Assembly: GCF_000006405.1 (NCBI RefSeq)
Contig: NW_003206658.1
Span: 1,551,720-1,615,719 of the forward strand
Direction: 5' to 3'
Source of the DNA: Perkinsus marinus ATCC 50983
Lineage: Eukaryota; Perkinsozoa; Perkinsida; Perkinsidae
Length of the DNA stretch: 64,000 nucleotides
Positions within the stretch are counted from its first letter, which is position 1, and every line of letters starts with the position of its first letter. Below the pieces are notes generated by a model that did no database searches, was not told the DNA's origin, and saw nothing but the letters and a program-made list of their open reading frames with translations. Below, one piece after another: positions 38,372-52,200 of the stretch. Made by a program: the position numbers and the translations under genes.

Positions 38372-38936
38372 GTAATGGGAGGTGAAGTTTGATCACTAGG
38401 GATGCGACAGCGATGCGTGTGCTGCCAAGAGGGATGACACTACAACATGCGATAGCCTTCTACTGTGATTACGAGAAGGTTCAACAGCTGCCCGACCACA
38501 ACAGGAAGAACGTAGGGTTAGTTTTACAAACAATACTAGAGTAGACTGAGTGTATGTCACTACAAGGTAATACACCGTGGAAGTAGTGCTTTAGGATCAG
38601 TTGCGATGAGATGAAATGCTGTGGGAGATACGACGATTATGCGCGAGTAAAAAATTCCAAAGCTTGGAGAAATTCACCCATTTGAATAATCGTTCGGTAC
38701 AGCCTGTGACATCCAGCCGGCTCGTTACGTCGTGGACGTAGGTCCAAGGAGTCTTCCCTTGGCCCAACCTGCTTCCTTTCGCCCCTCAGGAGTCCTTGCC
38801 AGGGCTTGGTGTTTCTATTCCCTTCGCGTTTGTTCAGTGAGTGTTCACTTAGCGTGTCAGCACTGGTGGCGCCCTAGGGTGGGAATTCGGAGACCCTTCC
38901 TACTCCCTAGCCTTACAAGTGGTTTCCTTGTGGACC
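38372..38936. other. Interval between divergent genes
   Basis: About 560 bases separating acyl-CoA oxidase (-) from PTGES2 (+); both promoters should be here. No repeat family or recognisable promoter element is seen. Confidence 0.4.
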
Positions 38937-39892
38937 ATGCTGACCCGATTTTCATCATCACGCCTGTGTGCAGCTGGTGTGTCGAAACTGCCTGAGGTTA
39001 ACATATACCAGTACGAGATCTGCCCCTACTGCAACAAGGTGAAGGCCTTCTTGGACTGGCAACAGGTACGAGGGTCAGGTGGTATCTTTGAAACCATAGG
39101 ATACTAGGTTGAGGTGGTAAGATACGGAATAGGTCCGTTTGAGGCACGTCTGCTTTTCACTTCACCTACTCAGGTCCCTTACAAGACCATGGATGTTAAT
39201 CCTCTTACTAAGGGGGAGATTCGATTTAGTAAAGATTATCGGAAAGTCCCCATAGCGTTCATCGATGGTGTCCAGGTAGTTACCCTCTACCTATTCCCTT
39301 TCATTGGTTCTCCTTTTAGGTCAATGACTCTGCCGAGATCATCAAGAAGCTCGTCGAAGTGCTGGGCAGAGAGAACGTCACCAAACAGATGCAAGACGCT
39401 GAGATCAGCAAATGGGTGGACTGGACTGACAACAAGCTAGCGGTGTTACTTTTTCCCAACCTCACACGAACGTTTGGCGAGTCGTTCGAGGCCTTCGGGT
39501 ACATTATGAACATACCTCATATGTGGTTACCCATGAAAATGGTCAATCGTCTCCTTGGGGGTTGGGCGATGTGGATGGCCAATGACAAGATAAGGAAAAA
39601 GTACGACATTGACGATGAGCGAGAGGACCTCCTCAAATGCATCGACGTAAGAAGCCCTTGTCACATGCCATTATCGATTTCCTACTCGACCCTAGGAGTG
39701 GACACTCGACTTGGCAGCGAGGGGAGGGAAGTTCCACGGAGGCCCCAGCCCTGACCTCGCTGATGTTGCCGTGTAAGTTGCTGCTAGCTGTGTTGTCTAG
39801 TGTGATGTAGGTATGGATGCATAAGGTCCCTCGAGGGCTTCACCACACACCATTGGCTCCTCAGGAACCACACTGACCTCCTCGCTTGGTAG
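38937..39892 (+). CDS. PTGES2: Prostaglandin E synthase 2-like thioredoxin/GST-fold protein
   Basis: The PTGES2 family joins a glutaredoxin-like N-domain with CxxC to a GST-like helical C-domain, and is usually mitochondrial or Golgi-associated. The start peptide MLTRFSSSRLCAAG looks like a mitochondrial presequence. Then come QYEICPYCNKVKAFLDW (CPYC active site), EIRFSKDYRKVPIAFIDG, DWTDNKLAVLLFPNLTRT, REDLLKCIDEWTLD, and PSPDLADVAVYGCIRSLEG. Exons: 38937-39065, 39174-39275, 39320-39646, 39696-39772 and 39811-39892, giving 238 aa in phase with GT-AG borders. It is the first gene of a plus-strand cluster; the next ATG is 227 bases after its stop. Prostaglandin synthesis itself is not implied in a protist. 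Confidence 0.88.
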
Positions 39893-40119
39893 CGGTAAAG
39901 GTAGAGATAGAGAAGTCAAGGGCTTATTCCAGGTACAACAGGATGTTCCGGGCAATGCCCAAGTCCAGTCGAGTCGACCGTGTCTTTGACACTCCGATTA
40001 GAAGTTCGACTGCATGACGCGAGATTGCGGGAGTTTTTTTGTGTCAAACTTAACATGTTTCGGCTTCTGGGGATCTCTTGTGTTTCTCGAGCGTATGCGT
40101 GCTAGACATCGTTGTTCCA

Positions 40120-41363
40120 ATGCCTGCAGCACAGCGATGGAAGTGCCGCCTGTTCTTCTCTCGAATCGACTTGGCTCAAGAGAAGGCTGAGGTACTTCGT
40201 CTCCCTCATCCTAGTGATGGCAAGCCGGCTAACTTCCTCGTCACTTTTAAGGGCAGGTAAGGCCTTTGTTGAGCCTGTGTTCTTGTTGGTGGTGGTTTAG
40301 GTTGTTCGAGGTCAACTCCTTTGAGCGAAGTGGGTACAACCGAGGAAGTATTTTTGTCGGCGATGATACCCTCGTTCGCGATCCTCATGTCCTTATCGGG
40401 ACGGAGGTGCCGCCCGTGTCGATTCTACTACCGTTGTTAATGGCTCAGGAGAACAACGTGGAAAGGTTGGTGGGTCTGGGCTGATGAAGGCTTTCCTCTA
40501 GTTGGTAGGTTTGTGTCTTTCACTGACATAATCCTCAATGCTAGCACTGAGTACAGTAACTGCAGGGAGGCCTTCAAACACATGGTATGATCTATCCCTC
40601 CTCGTTTGAGCTCTTCTCAAGGTTAAGCTGTGTCGGGTGGAACTCGAGAGGCAACTCGCTTGCGTGTGTGAGGTGAAGACGGTCTCAGCAGAGGTAGCTG
40701 CTGCGCCTATTGCCGTCACTATCATCCGGCCCTTCTGCAGGACAAGGTGTATCGGTTTAGCATGGACCGGTTGGTGGCTTGGCTTGCTGTTGTTGTTCGG
40801 AAGACAACTGAATACGTAGGGCCTTGGGTTGGTCGTTGGTACTGCTGTCTCCACAGGCCATGTCATCTGACCTGTATTTCACTGAGGTTGGTGAGTGCGC
40901 TACAGAGGAGCTGAAGAAGGAGAGGCTAACGCGATTTGTTTGTGAGGTATGAGCTAAGGCATGTGTGAGTGGTACCGGCATATTGCCAGTTGTGCTATCA
41001 TTTCGCGATCGGCAACGCTGACCTCGTGGCTAAGGTTGGCCAACGACTGGGCGTCGGTGAGTGACAGTAGCACCTTCACGACTCTTTGTTGGTATCTGTT
41101 AGATGTATCGCAAGCCTTGATAGCATCGCCTGTGAAAAGGTCGAACCTTCCTGCTCCTTCTGCTGAGGTAGCCGCAACAATGAACCAGAAACGGAATAGG
41201 CAGAGTGAAGTGAGCAGTGCTCGATGGGAGGTTTGATGAGGACCATCGGTGTCGACAGGCCAACAAGGTTGATGCTAAGCGGGCTCGGTTGGAGCAAGCG
41301 GCCAAAGGCTGTAAGAAAATATCTTCGTTTTTTACGAAGGTCCCCAGCAAGAGCAGTCATTAG
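40120..41363 (+). CDS. RNASEH2B: Ribonuclease H2 subunit B
   Basis: A non-catalytic subunit of RNase H2, which removes ribonucleotides from DNA and RNA-DNA hybrids; subunit B links the enzyme to PCNA. Visible matches: LRLPHPSDGKPANFLV, LFEVNSFERSGYNRGSIFV, PPVSILLPLLMAQ, YRFSMDRLVAWLA, and a basic C-terminus GCKKISSFFTKVPSK, the PIP-box position of the human protein (KSIDTFF). Exons: 40120-40256, 40301-40465, 40509-40584, 40622-40672, 40741-40815, 40857-40946, 40990-41056, 41103-41167 and 41259-41363, giving 276 aa in phase. The first intron is 44 bases, and the rest are mostly under 100. The overall similarity is moderate, but the order of blocks and the PIP box make it convincing. Confidence 0.8.
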
Positions 41364-41467
41364 CGCTGGCACATGCCTTATCGAATTAGTTTCATGCTTT
41401 ATTCCTCTTCTTCGTATTTGTGTTGATCTGATTTCGCAAGCTCCGTGTAGGTTTACTCCTGTGTATA

Positions 41468-43746
<2,279 letters not shown>

Positions 43747-44748
43747 TAGGGCACCTCATTGAGCTCCTCCTTTCGGTATCTTCATCATCATCATGGCTGA
43801 GTGGCCGCTGAGTCTGATGGTTACTACCGTCTGAAGTGAGGAACTCCTACTTTGTCCGACTATTTCGGTAGAACTGCTGTATATATACCTTCTTGGTTGC
43901 TATTGTCCATCTTATATCGAGTCTTAATGGGTTGCATTGTAATGTTTCTCCCCGTTCTTACTCGTTTTTTGTGGTATTGCTGCTGCCAATTAACGTCATT
44001 ATTATATTCATAATCCTCGACTTATGTCCACGACTAAGATCGTAACGATTCTCTTATGATCGAGTCACATTTATTTGCCCAACCGGGCCACGCTATTTGC
44101 TGTCTATGTTCACACCTGATGATGGTTGTTTTCCTAGTGGTTGAGCAGCTGTACTAGATCGATAGTAGCTTTCAATGAGGTTTATCACCCCTTGTTCACG
44201 TCCTTTCTGGTCTCAGCTCTCCACCACCATTACTGCTGGTGCTGGCAGTAGCAACATCATCGTCATCATGATGTTACTAATTCTTAGTATTTTGTCTCTC
44301 GCACTCATCGAGTACCCATCCCTATAGTGATGGCGAATTTGCTTTCCTTATCGTAATTCGGCTGCTGGCTCTCTATTATTCGGTCGTTGATACAAGTTTT
44401 GCGATCTCACAGACTGGGCTCCGTGAGGCCGGCAAGAGCGCAGTCACGAATTACTGTTATTATCGTTTCTGATTCGTGTGGTATTCGATGAGCCTCCTTT
44501 CTCTACCGTTGTGGTAGAAGGAGCGAAGGCAGCAATAGCGGCTGTAAGCAATAGGGCGTTTGTCGAGGTTGATTTCACCGATAGCTTTAATGACGTGCAC
44601 CTACCGTTTTAGAGGACGACACTTATTCATCACCTCTTATTCAATTTCCTCACTGAAAAATTCGATATACATACAAATGCTTGGTCCGAGTTGTAGTCGC
44701 TTTCAATGGTGGGTTTCGGGTGGTGATCAGTGTGTCTGTTTGGCCACG
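43747..44748. other. 1-kb interval, no gene seen
   Basis: Contains scattered CATCATCAT strings and T-rich stretches but no open frame with coding character and none of the repeat families. It presumably holds the helicase 3' untranslated region and the upstream region of the next gene. Confidence 0.45.
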
Positions 44749-47700
44749 ATGTCTTTAACAGACGACGCGAGGATCGATCATGTGGTGGTCGGGTACGCCG
44801 AAAAGGTTGTCGACAGGTTCCCAGTCGGGAGCTTCGATAGCAGCCTTAGACCAGTGGCGGCGGTGGCGGGACCATTAGGGGAAGAGGGAGATGCGGTTGT
44901 ATGGTAATAAGGGTCGTATGTAGCCCTTGCGGGTCTTAGGAGGTCGTGGACTTTACAATAGTGGCATATTGAAGCGGGCTTTTATTAATTCCATCCGCAA
45001 CCGGAAATCGGTTCTCCTATCGCATTTCGTTGGGATGCTTATGGACAGCGAGTACCATGGAATGGTTGGATGAATCGAATTCGCCTGGCGGTGTTCACGT
45101 CTGGTCGTAGTTGTCAGTTGACGTGAGTATTTTTCAGCTCCTACCCTGGGTCCTCTGATAAGGCCACTTGTCGTGTAGCAGTCTATCGGGCCTGCGAGGA
45201 CGGCTCGTCACAACTTGTTCACGCAGTTATCGTGAATATTCCTCGAGAGGTCGTGGAGGGTACTAGGGTCACTCACATGGCGAGTCAAGTGGATCGCAAG
45301 TCCGGTGGTAAGTCTACGCCCTAGTCGGGGTCCTCTGGGTTTCAGTGCAAGTCTACGCTACGATTGCCCTGTACATCGATTTCTGGACTCAGGCTGATTT
45401 CAGGTATTGCGTTCAGCCTTCTGACGGCCTCGTCGGTCGTCCTGTCCCTCAACATCCCCCCTCGATTGCACCGGTCGGACTCTGTCTGGATCAACCGGCT
45501 CGCCTCTCTATCCCAGCGTGTCACCACTGTCGCTGGTCTAACTGGGCCGGCCACGTCGTTGACCCTTCTTGGTCCTGGATGGGCTGCCATTGGCTGTGCT
45601 GATGGGAACGTTACGTTGGCTTGGCTCTCTACTTGCGATGACGGCCAGGAAACACCGAGTTTGTGCGAGAAGAACCTCGGCCTTGTTGCGCGGAAGAGTG
45701 TCTGGTCCAAAATGACCGGCATGTTCAGAAGTGAGCTCTCTCGTGCTCAGTGCGGTCGGGAGAAGTTGGGCGTTCTCTGCAGGTTCCCGTTCGCCATCAA
45801 CCGTCTCGGCTGCGGTGGTGGGGTTGGTACCGCTTCCCAACCAAGAGCTCCTCTCTGTCACTGCTGATGGTTGCTGTCGCCGATGGTCCGAGCCCCTCTC
45901 TGGTTACGCTGGCACTCCGCCTGCGAGCGAGACTAACCTTGAAATATGTGGCGGCATCGTCGTCAGCAACTTCTATGGGGAGGACCTGCCGGGGTCTCTG
46001 GCGGTCGGAAGGCAGGATGCTGCGGGGGCCTGGATTGTGAGCATCCTCGAAATAGACGAGGATGGGTCCATGACCGAGGGCTCCTCGATAGACCTGCCCC
46101 TCCAGCCGGGGTCAGACCTACTCCGGCTGTGTATTGGTGACCAACAGCTACTCGTGGTTGCACAGAGCCCCGACAACACGGTTGAGATTCTGGTCGGTGA
46201 TATCTCGCCCGAGAATGGTGGGGATGGCGCCGTGGCCGGCTTCACAGTGTGCGCCACGTCTCAGCAACAAGGGAAGCGGAAATTGGAGCTGGCCAGAGGC
46301 GTCACTGTTGCTGACCTTGAGGACCTTCGAGCCTCCCATGGTGGTGAAGCCGTGTCAGAGCTCTGTTCACTGCTGCCTCCGCCGCCGTTCCCGGTATTCT
46401 ATGTAGCCGATAGCTGCTCCAACGCCCTCAGTAGTCGGGACTTCTCAGTGGCATGGTGGACTTGGACGCTAATCTCGCTTGGTTCTGAGAGCTCTCCAGA
46501 ATCCATCTTTGCTAAACTGAATGCGGGGAAGAGCGTGTCAGCGGTACACGCCTTGGCCAGGAGCCTGCTACCGTGTATCGATGCAGCTGGGGACGAGAAG
46601 AGAACTGCCGTTGGGTTTGTAGGAAACTCCTTCCTGGTCACCACGGCACATTCAGTAGCTGCTCTGAGACCCGTCGACGATCTTTTCGAGGAGAGTCTCT
46701 TGAGGTTCGGCATGGGGCATTTCCTGGCTTGTGGAGGGGCCGAGGATCTTCTATTGACCGACGAGGAAGCATCGGATCCTCAGCGGCTCTGCTCGGCGGC
46801 ACTCATGGCGGGAGCTCTGACTGTGACGAACACTACTGTATTATCAGCCCTCGCTGCAGGTCACGTCGAGTCTGTGGTAGAGGCTTGTGCGGCGGCGCTC
46901 AACTGTGACGATGCGGGCCTTCGGATGGTCGGCGAGGCTTCGAACCAAATTCGAGATCTCGAGGGAGCTGCTCGCGAGGTCGAGGTCCTGATTGCCTCGA
47001 CTCGGCATGTTCCCAATGAGGTCCTTGCTGGGCTCGCCATTTGGACTGAGTGGGCTTTGAACAACGGCGCACTGGACAGCCAGTGCGGCGCAGCAACGGT
47101 GGAGGAAATTCGAGGATTGGTAATAGCCGTCCACTGGAGATAATTGGGGTACTTCTTTGGTTCAGCACGAAGTCGTTTTGGGTGAATTGCACGCCTCGCT
47201 CACCCTCGAGCTCGCCGTGGACACGTCTGCTGTTGTGTTGCGGTGTGGCACTGAAGGGCTGACGAGGGAGGAGCTTTTGAAGCGCCTGATGGAGTATCCA
47301 GTGGATGCCAAGGAGGTTTTGATACCTCTGGCGATCCTCCTCCGAGGTGGCAGAGCAGAGGGCTACGTCAAAGCTAGGTAAACTGGTGTTAATTTCGCTC
47401 ACTCCTTTACTGGGTGTAGCTCTTCTCAGTAGAGCTCGGGATTTTCCTTCCCTACTGTGAAAGCTCACATGCAATTTCGGGTAGAAGAGTAGAAACCAAC
47501 AAAAATTTCCCAAAATTTCCTCGGAATTTTCATATTATCACCGACACATGTGATTGTCCATATACGTATTCCCTCACACGGTAGTCGATTGCAATAGGTC
47601 GATCCTGTCTGACGCCGACAGCTGTACTTCCGAGAAGCTAGCATACGTCCTGAAGCTCCTGACTGGTGTATGTGTTGATGCCCATGGGCCCCTCTCCTCC

Positions 47701-49208
47701 GTGTTGGGCTCTGGTGGCAGCCTCCCACAACACTGCGTGAGGCTGTGTTGTCAAGCTGGATTCTTCGAGGCCGAAGTGACCTTTGCCAAGCTGCAGGGCA
47801 TTGATGTGGCCGATTTGTTCGATCGGGCTCTGGAACTTCACGACTGGGATACGTGTTTGGAGGCACTCGCCGAGAGAGCCACTCCTGAACGGCTGTCAGC
47901 GATGGCTCGAGAGCTCGAGCGTTGTGGTGAACTGGGGTGGCTTATGGGAGCAAGGACTGAGAAAAGCGCTGCCGAGGCTGCTACTGCGGAGAAGCTCCTC
48001 GATGTCATTGTCTCGTCCGCGAGGCCCGAGAGTGTACGAGAGCTGGAGCAGTTGTGGGCCGTGTTGACCAAAAGCGGCGATCGAGAGCATGCGGCAAGGC
48101 TGGCTATCAGGGGGTATATTGACTATGGCGGACGCGTGTGGATGCCGGAGCCTCCTCGGGGCTTCCTTGCTGCGGACTGTACTACCCCTCCCGGTGAGAT
48201 TCCGTATGAGCTTCGGCAACCTGAGGTTGTGGAGTTGGTGGAGAACTCAGAGCCAGAGGTTGTTCTGTCAACGTTGGATCGGTTGCAGTGCCAAAAGAAG
48301 ACCTTGTTGTTGGCCAAGACTAGTCTGAAGCGCATGAGTTCCCCCCGGGGAGTGTTCGTTGCTCTCCGAAGTGGCGAGCTAGCTGCTGAAGGATCGAGGT
48401 TCCTCTTTGTCGACCCTGCCTGGGTTCAACTCAGACTCCGCTACGTTTCGCTCTACTCAGCGGTGGTAGAACTCACCCATGTGAGTGTTGGCGCTGTTGA
48501 CCCATGGCGTCTCTGTCGAATAGGCTCATCCTTGGGTCTCCTGAAACCGGCTGTGGAATTGGCCCGTTTGGGTGGGTTGGACCCCTGGTCCTCCTGCTTC
48601 TTGCCATTCGTGGAGCTCATACGACGGAATGAGGGACCGGCCCTTTCGAGAGAGGATGGAGAGCCCTCGTTGATGCGATATGCCTTCACAAGGTTCGACT
48701 CTGTCTCGCCTCTACAGTGCGATGGCAGTATCACCGAGGCACTGTGGTCGACCCTACTGCTACTGGCCAACAACGATTCTTACTCGCTCGCCCACGCGCT
48801 TGTCTATTTGCTCCGTGTTGAGAAGTCAGCAGTCCCCGAGGATTTGGTGACCAAGTTGGAGGAGCTCGACTGGTTGGCGCTACTACGAGCCTATATGGTT
48901 ACCGGCCAGCTCCGCCAAGCCGCCGATCTTGCCCTGCAGCAGGTCGACGAATGGGAGCCTCAGAACAAGAAGTCGCCTATGGATTTGGCATTAGTATTAC
49001 AAGTGATGGAGGCTGTGGATGTCGCTGTTGAGCAAGGAGACGATGAACTGGTAGTCCCCACCGTTTTGTCGTTGTCTTTGCTCATGTGTATTTGCAGGTG
49101 TCCGAGAGAGACGGTCTGGCTGAGGCTGTCGAGGGTCTGAGGGACCGCTTACGTATAGATGATGAGAGAGCAGTCGGACTGGCTAGGCTCGGTCCTATGT
49201 CCTTCTGA
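44749..49208 (+). CDS. NUP160: NUP160/NUP120-like nucleoporin
   Basis: Likely the large beta-propeller plus alpha-solenoid subunit of the nuclear-pore Y complex. Evidence: a propeller-like N-half with SLTLLGPGWAAIGCADG, then KSVWSKMTGMFR and SVTADGCCRRWS, as in NUP160 before its helical part. A long helical C-half follows. The C-terminal block LDWLALLRAYMVTGQLRQAA-DLALQQVDEW matches the NUP160 LLRSYLKTGLLLEAVDLVSEYVD block. The proposed start is MSLTDDARIDHV at 44749. The main exons are about 45410-45730, 45731-47140, 47157-47380 and 47615-49060, with a final exon giving GLAEAVEGLRDRLRI and ending TGA 49206-49208. The first three exons (44.7-45.4 kb) are not fully resolved. The 47.4-kb intron holds a family A element. 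Confidence 0.65.
47395..47578 (-). repeat. Family A element in NUP160-like intron
   Basis: GTAGCTCTTCTCAGTAGAGC, ATTTCGGGTAGAAGAGTAGA, CATATTATCACCGACACATG, TGTCCATATACGTATTCCC. It occupies about three quarters of the intron that follows the YVKA exon. Confidence 0.75.
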
Positions 49209-49275
49209 GTATGATTTCCCCAGCTCTGTTGTGTGTGGTGTTTTACTGCTCATTTCACTCCAATCGTCTTCGTTC

Positions 49276-49277
49276 AG
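49276..49277 (+). promoter_or_regulatory. Candidate trans-splice acceptor before GDH
   Basis: The only 86 bases between the NUP160-like stop and the dehydrogenase ATG contain a T/C-rich run and TTCGTTCAG. In spliced-leader organisms such an AG would receive the leader. No cis exon upstream is needed. Inferred from position only. Confidence 0.35.
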
Positions 49278-49294
49278 TTCGTCTCTGCAAGGCT

Positions 49295-52200
49295 ATGGTG
49301 CATCAAGGCGAGGAAGCTCCTTGTACCTACAATGTTAGTGCTCTGCTCGAGGCCTCTTTTCGTGGTGATGTGGATGGCATGAAGGCTATACTAGCTGCTA
49401 ACCCCACTATGACGGTCAACGATCAGGACTACGACAACCGCTCGCCTCTGCACTTGGCAGCTGCGGGGGGTCGAATTGAGGCGGTGAAATTTCTCATTGA
49501 AAGCGGTGCCGTCCTGAAGACTGATCGCTTTGGTATGCTACCGCTCCACGATGCTGTCATGAACGATCATCCGGATATTTGCGATATGCTGGCTGGTCTG
49601 GATCTGTTCGATGCTGATGGCATGTGTTATCTATCCCCCTCCCAGCTGGAGCTCCTGAAGGATCAACTGGGCTCTTACAGCGCTGAGATCAGCTTGACGG
49701 TTGAGGAGTTGGAGGCAAAAATGAAGGAGATTTTTGGTATTATTCTCAAGGAAGGTGTTTTCGCGGCGAGAAGATTGTGGATAGAGATTCAGTACTATTT
49801 TATTGACCTCGGTTTGCATCCTAAGTATTTCAAGGACTTCACCAGCGCCCAAATCGCCAGGCATATACATAGTCTGCTGGCGGCCCGGAAGATTGCCCAA
49901 ACTACCAAGTCCGACTTCATCCACTTCGAGATCGAGGAACCCGAGTCGGCGTTTTTCCTGGCTACGTTGGATCCGAGCAGGGTATGGGAGACTGAGCGCA
50001 AGGTTGTGAACTACATCTCCCATTTCCGCAGTGATGATGCCGTCTCTATGGTTTTCATGCGCTCCGGTAAGTCGCCGAATCAAGATGATGGAGGTATGCC
50101 TCTGGGAATCTTCATTGTGAACAAGACACATTTCCAGCCTGGAGTCATCGAGTCGAAGGGCGTAGCTGATGAGGAAAATATAAAGGTGGTGGCGAGCGAG
50201 AGGTTCCTCCAATCTAAGACTGAGGAGAATCAGCAGTTCTACCAGTCGCTGGTGCATGAGACCATGGCCACTCGGAATGCGGTCGTGAGAATTATCGAAC
50301 CGCCCTCGCACATGGTCACCAAGGCTGGAGCCAAGATAGTTCAGTTCGCCGCCTACGATGCTGAGCGCAGAGGCAGGGTTTACCTACTAGAAGTGAATGA
50401 GTGCCTGAGATCTCACGATGTTATGCCCAAGAGAATGTACGTCGAGAGCTTCGCTAACGGCATCGTCACCTACCACATGTACTTCGACCCGGTCTCTACC
50501 GTGGACGACCTCGAGAAGTTGGCGCAGACGCTGCGTTATGCTAGCCACTTTAAGCACAGTCCGAAAAAGTCGGCGCTGGTTTGGGATTTGGTGTTGAAAA
50601 ATGAGATTACGCCGGAGCATGCCATCTATCTCATCTCGGCCGCCAAGTTCGTCTTTTCGTTTTTCCCCAAGGAGACTCACGAGTACCTGGACTTGGTCGA
50701 ATTCTTCAAGTCCAATCAAGCTATGAAGAGCAAGCTGGACGAGATGTTTTTGCAGACTATGTCCAACTCCATCACTTATGAGCGCATCTACGACGCGCTA
50801 TCAACTCATTATGCTCTTACTTTACCGATGTTTGAAGATTTCAGCAAGATCGCCACGGGTGAATGCAAACCCTTCCACAACGATGAGTTGGAGAGAAGAA
50901 TCGACGAGGAAGTCTGGTCAAGGTTTGACGGGAAGATCCTGAAGACTCTTCTTAAGCTCAACGCCCATCTGCAAATGACCAACTTCTTCAAGGCTGGCAC
51001 TGCTGCTGCCATCGCCATGAGGTTTGACGGCCGAGTCGTGTCTGACCGTCCCAAGAGTCTATTCCCGGTTATTCCGCATGCAGTGTATTTGATTGTTGGC
51101 CGCAATTTTTACGGTTTTCATATAAGATTTCGCGACATCGCCCGTGGTGGAATCAGAATGATATTGTCGAGGAACCGGCAAGTCTACAGTAAGAACTGTG
51201 CCACTTTGCTCGAGGAAAACTACAATCTGGCTTTGACGCAGCAGCTGAAGAACAAGGATATTCCCGAGGGCGGGTCTAAGGGGACCATACTGCTAGACTT
51301 GGACGACCAACATCTGCAGACGAGCGGGAGAGATGCCTTCAATAAGTACATCGATGCTCTGTTGGACTGCATGATGTGTGAGGAGACTGGTCTGGCATCG
51401 CACTTGTCGAGGGAAGAAATACTCTTCTTCGGCCCTGACGAGAACACCGCCGGGTTTATGGACTTGGGGGCTTATAGGGCCAAGGCGCGCGGATACCCCT
51501 ACTGGAAGGCGCTAACCACGGGCAAGTCGACCAAGCTTGGCGGGGTACCTCATGATAAGTACGGTATGACCACCAACTCGATACATGAATATGTGCTGCA
51601 GCTGCTGGACGCCCTTGACATTCAGGAATCGTCGGTGACTAAGGTCATGACTGGTGGCCCCGACGGAGACCTCGGCTCCAACGAGATACTCATCTCCAAG
51701 GACAACACTATCGCCATCTGTGATGGCTCCGGTGTTCTCTACGACCCGGAAGGGCTCAACAGGGATGAGCTTACTAGATTGGCTCGAGAGAGGATTCCGG
51801 TCTCGAATTTCGACCGCAGCAAATTGTCTGCCAACCCGAAGTCTTTCTTGGTTACGGTTGATGATGCTGATGTTACTCTGCCGAACGGTCAGCACTTCAA
51901 GACTGGCGTTGAGGTTCGCAATACCTTCACTTCACTCGAGTACTGCTCGGCTGATCTATTCGTCCCTTGTGGAGGCCGCCCAGCTACCGTCAACATGGGC
52001 AATGTGCAAGACATGTTCCATCCTTCGACCAAGCAGCCGAAGTTCAAGTTCATCGTTGAAGGCGCCAATCTCTTCTTCACCGACGATGCCCGCCGAGTTA
52101 TGGAAGATGCTGGTGTGCATCTCTTCAAGGATTCATCGACGAATAAGGGGGGTGTCACCTCGTCAAGTTTGGAGGTGTTTGCTGCTCTCTGCATGGCACC

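Noticed and set aside
40170-40181. CTTGGCTCAAG, resembling the end of the spliced leader
   Set aside because: Only the last 10-11 bases match, and they lie in the coding sequence of RNase H2B (DLAQEKAE).
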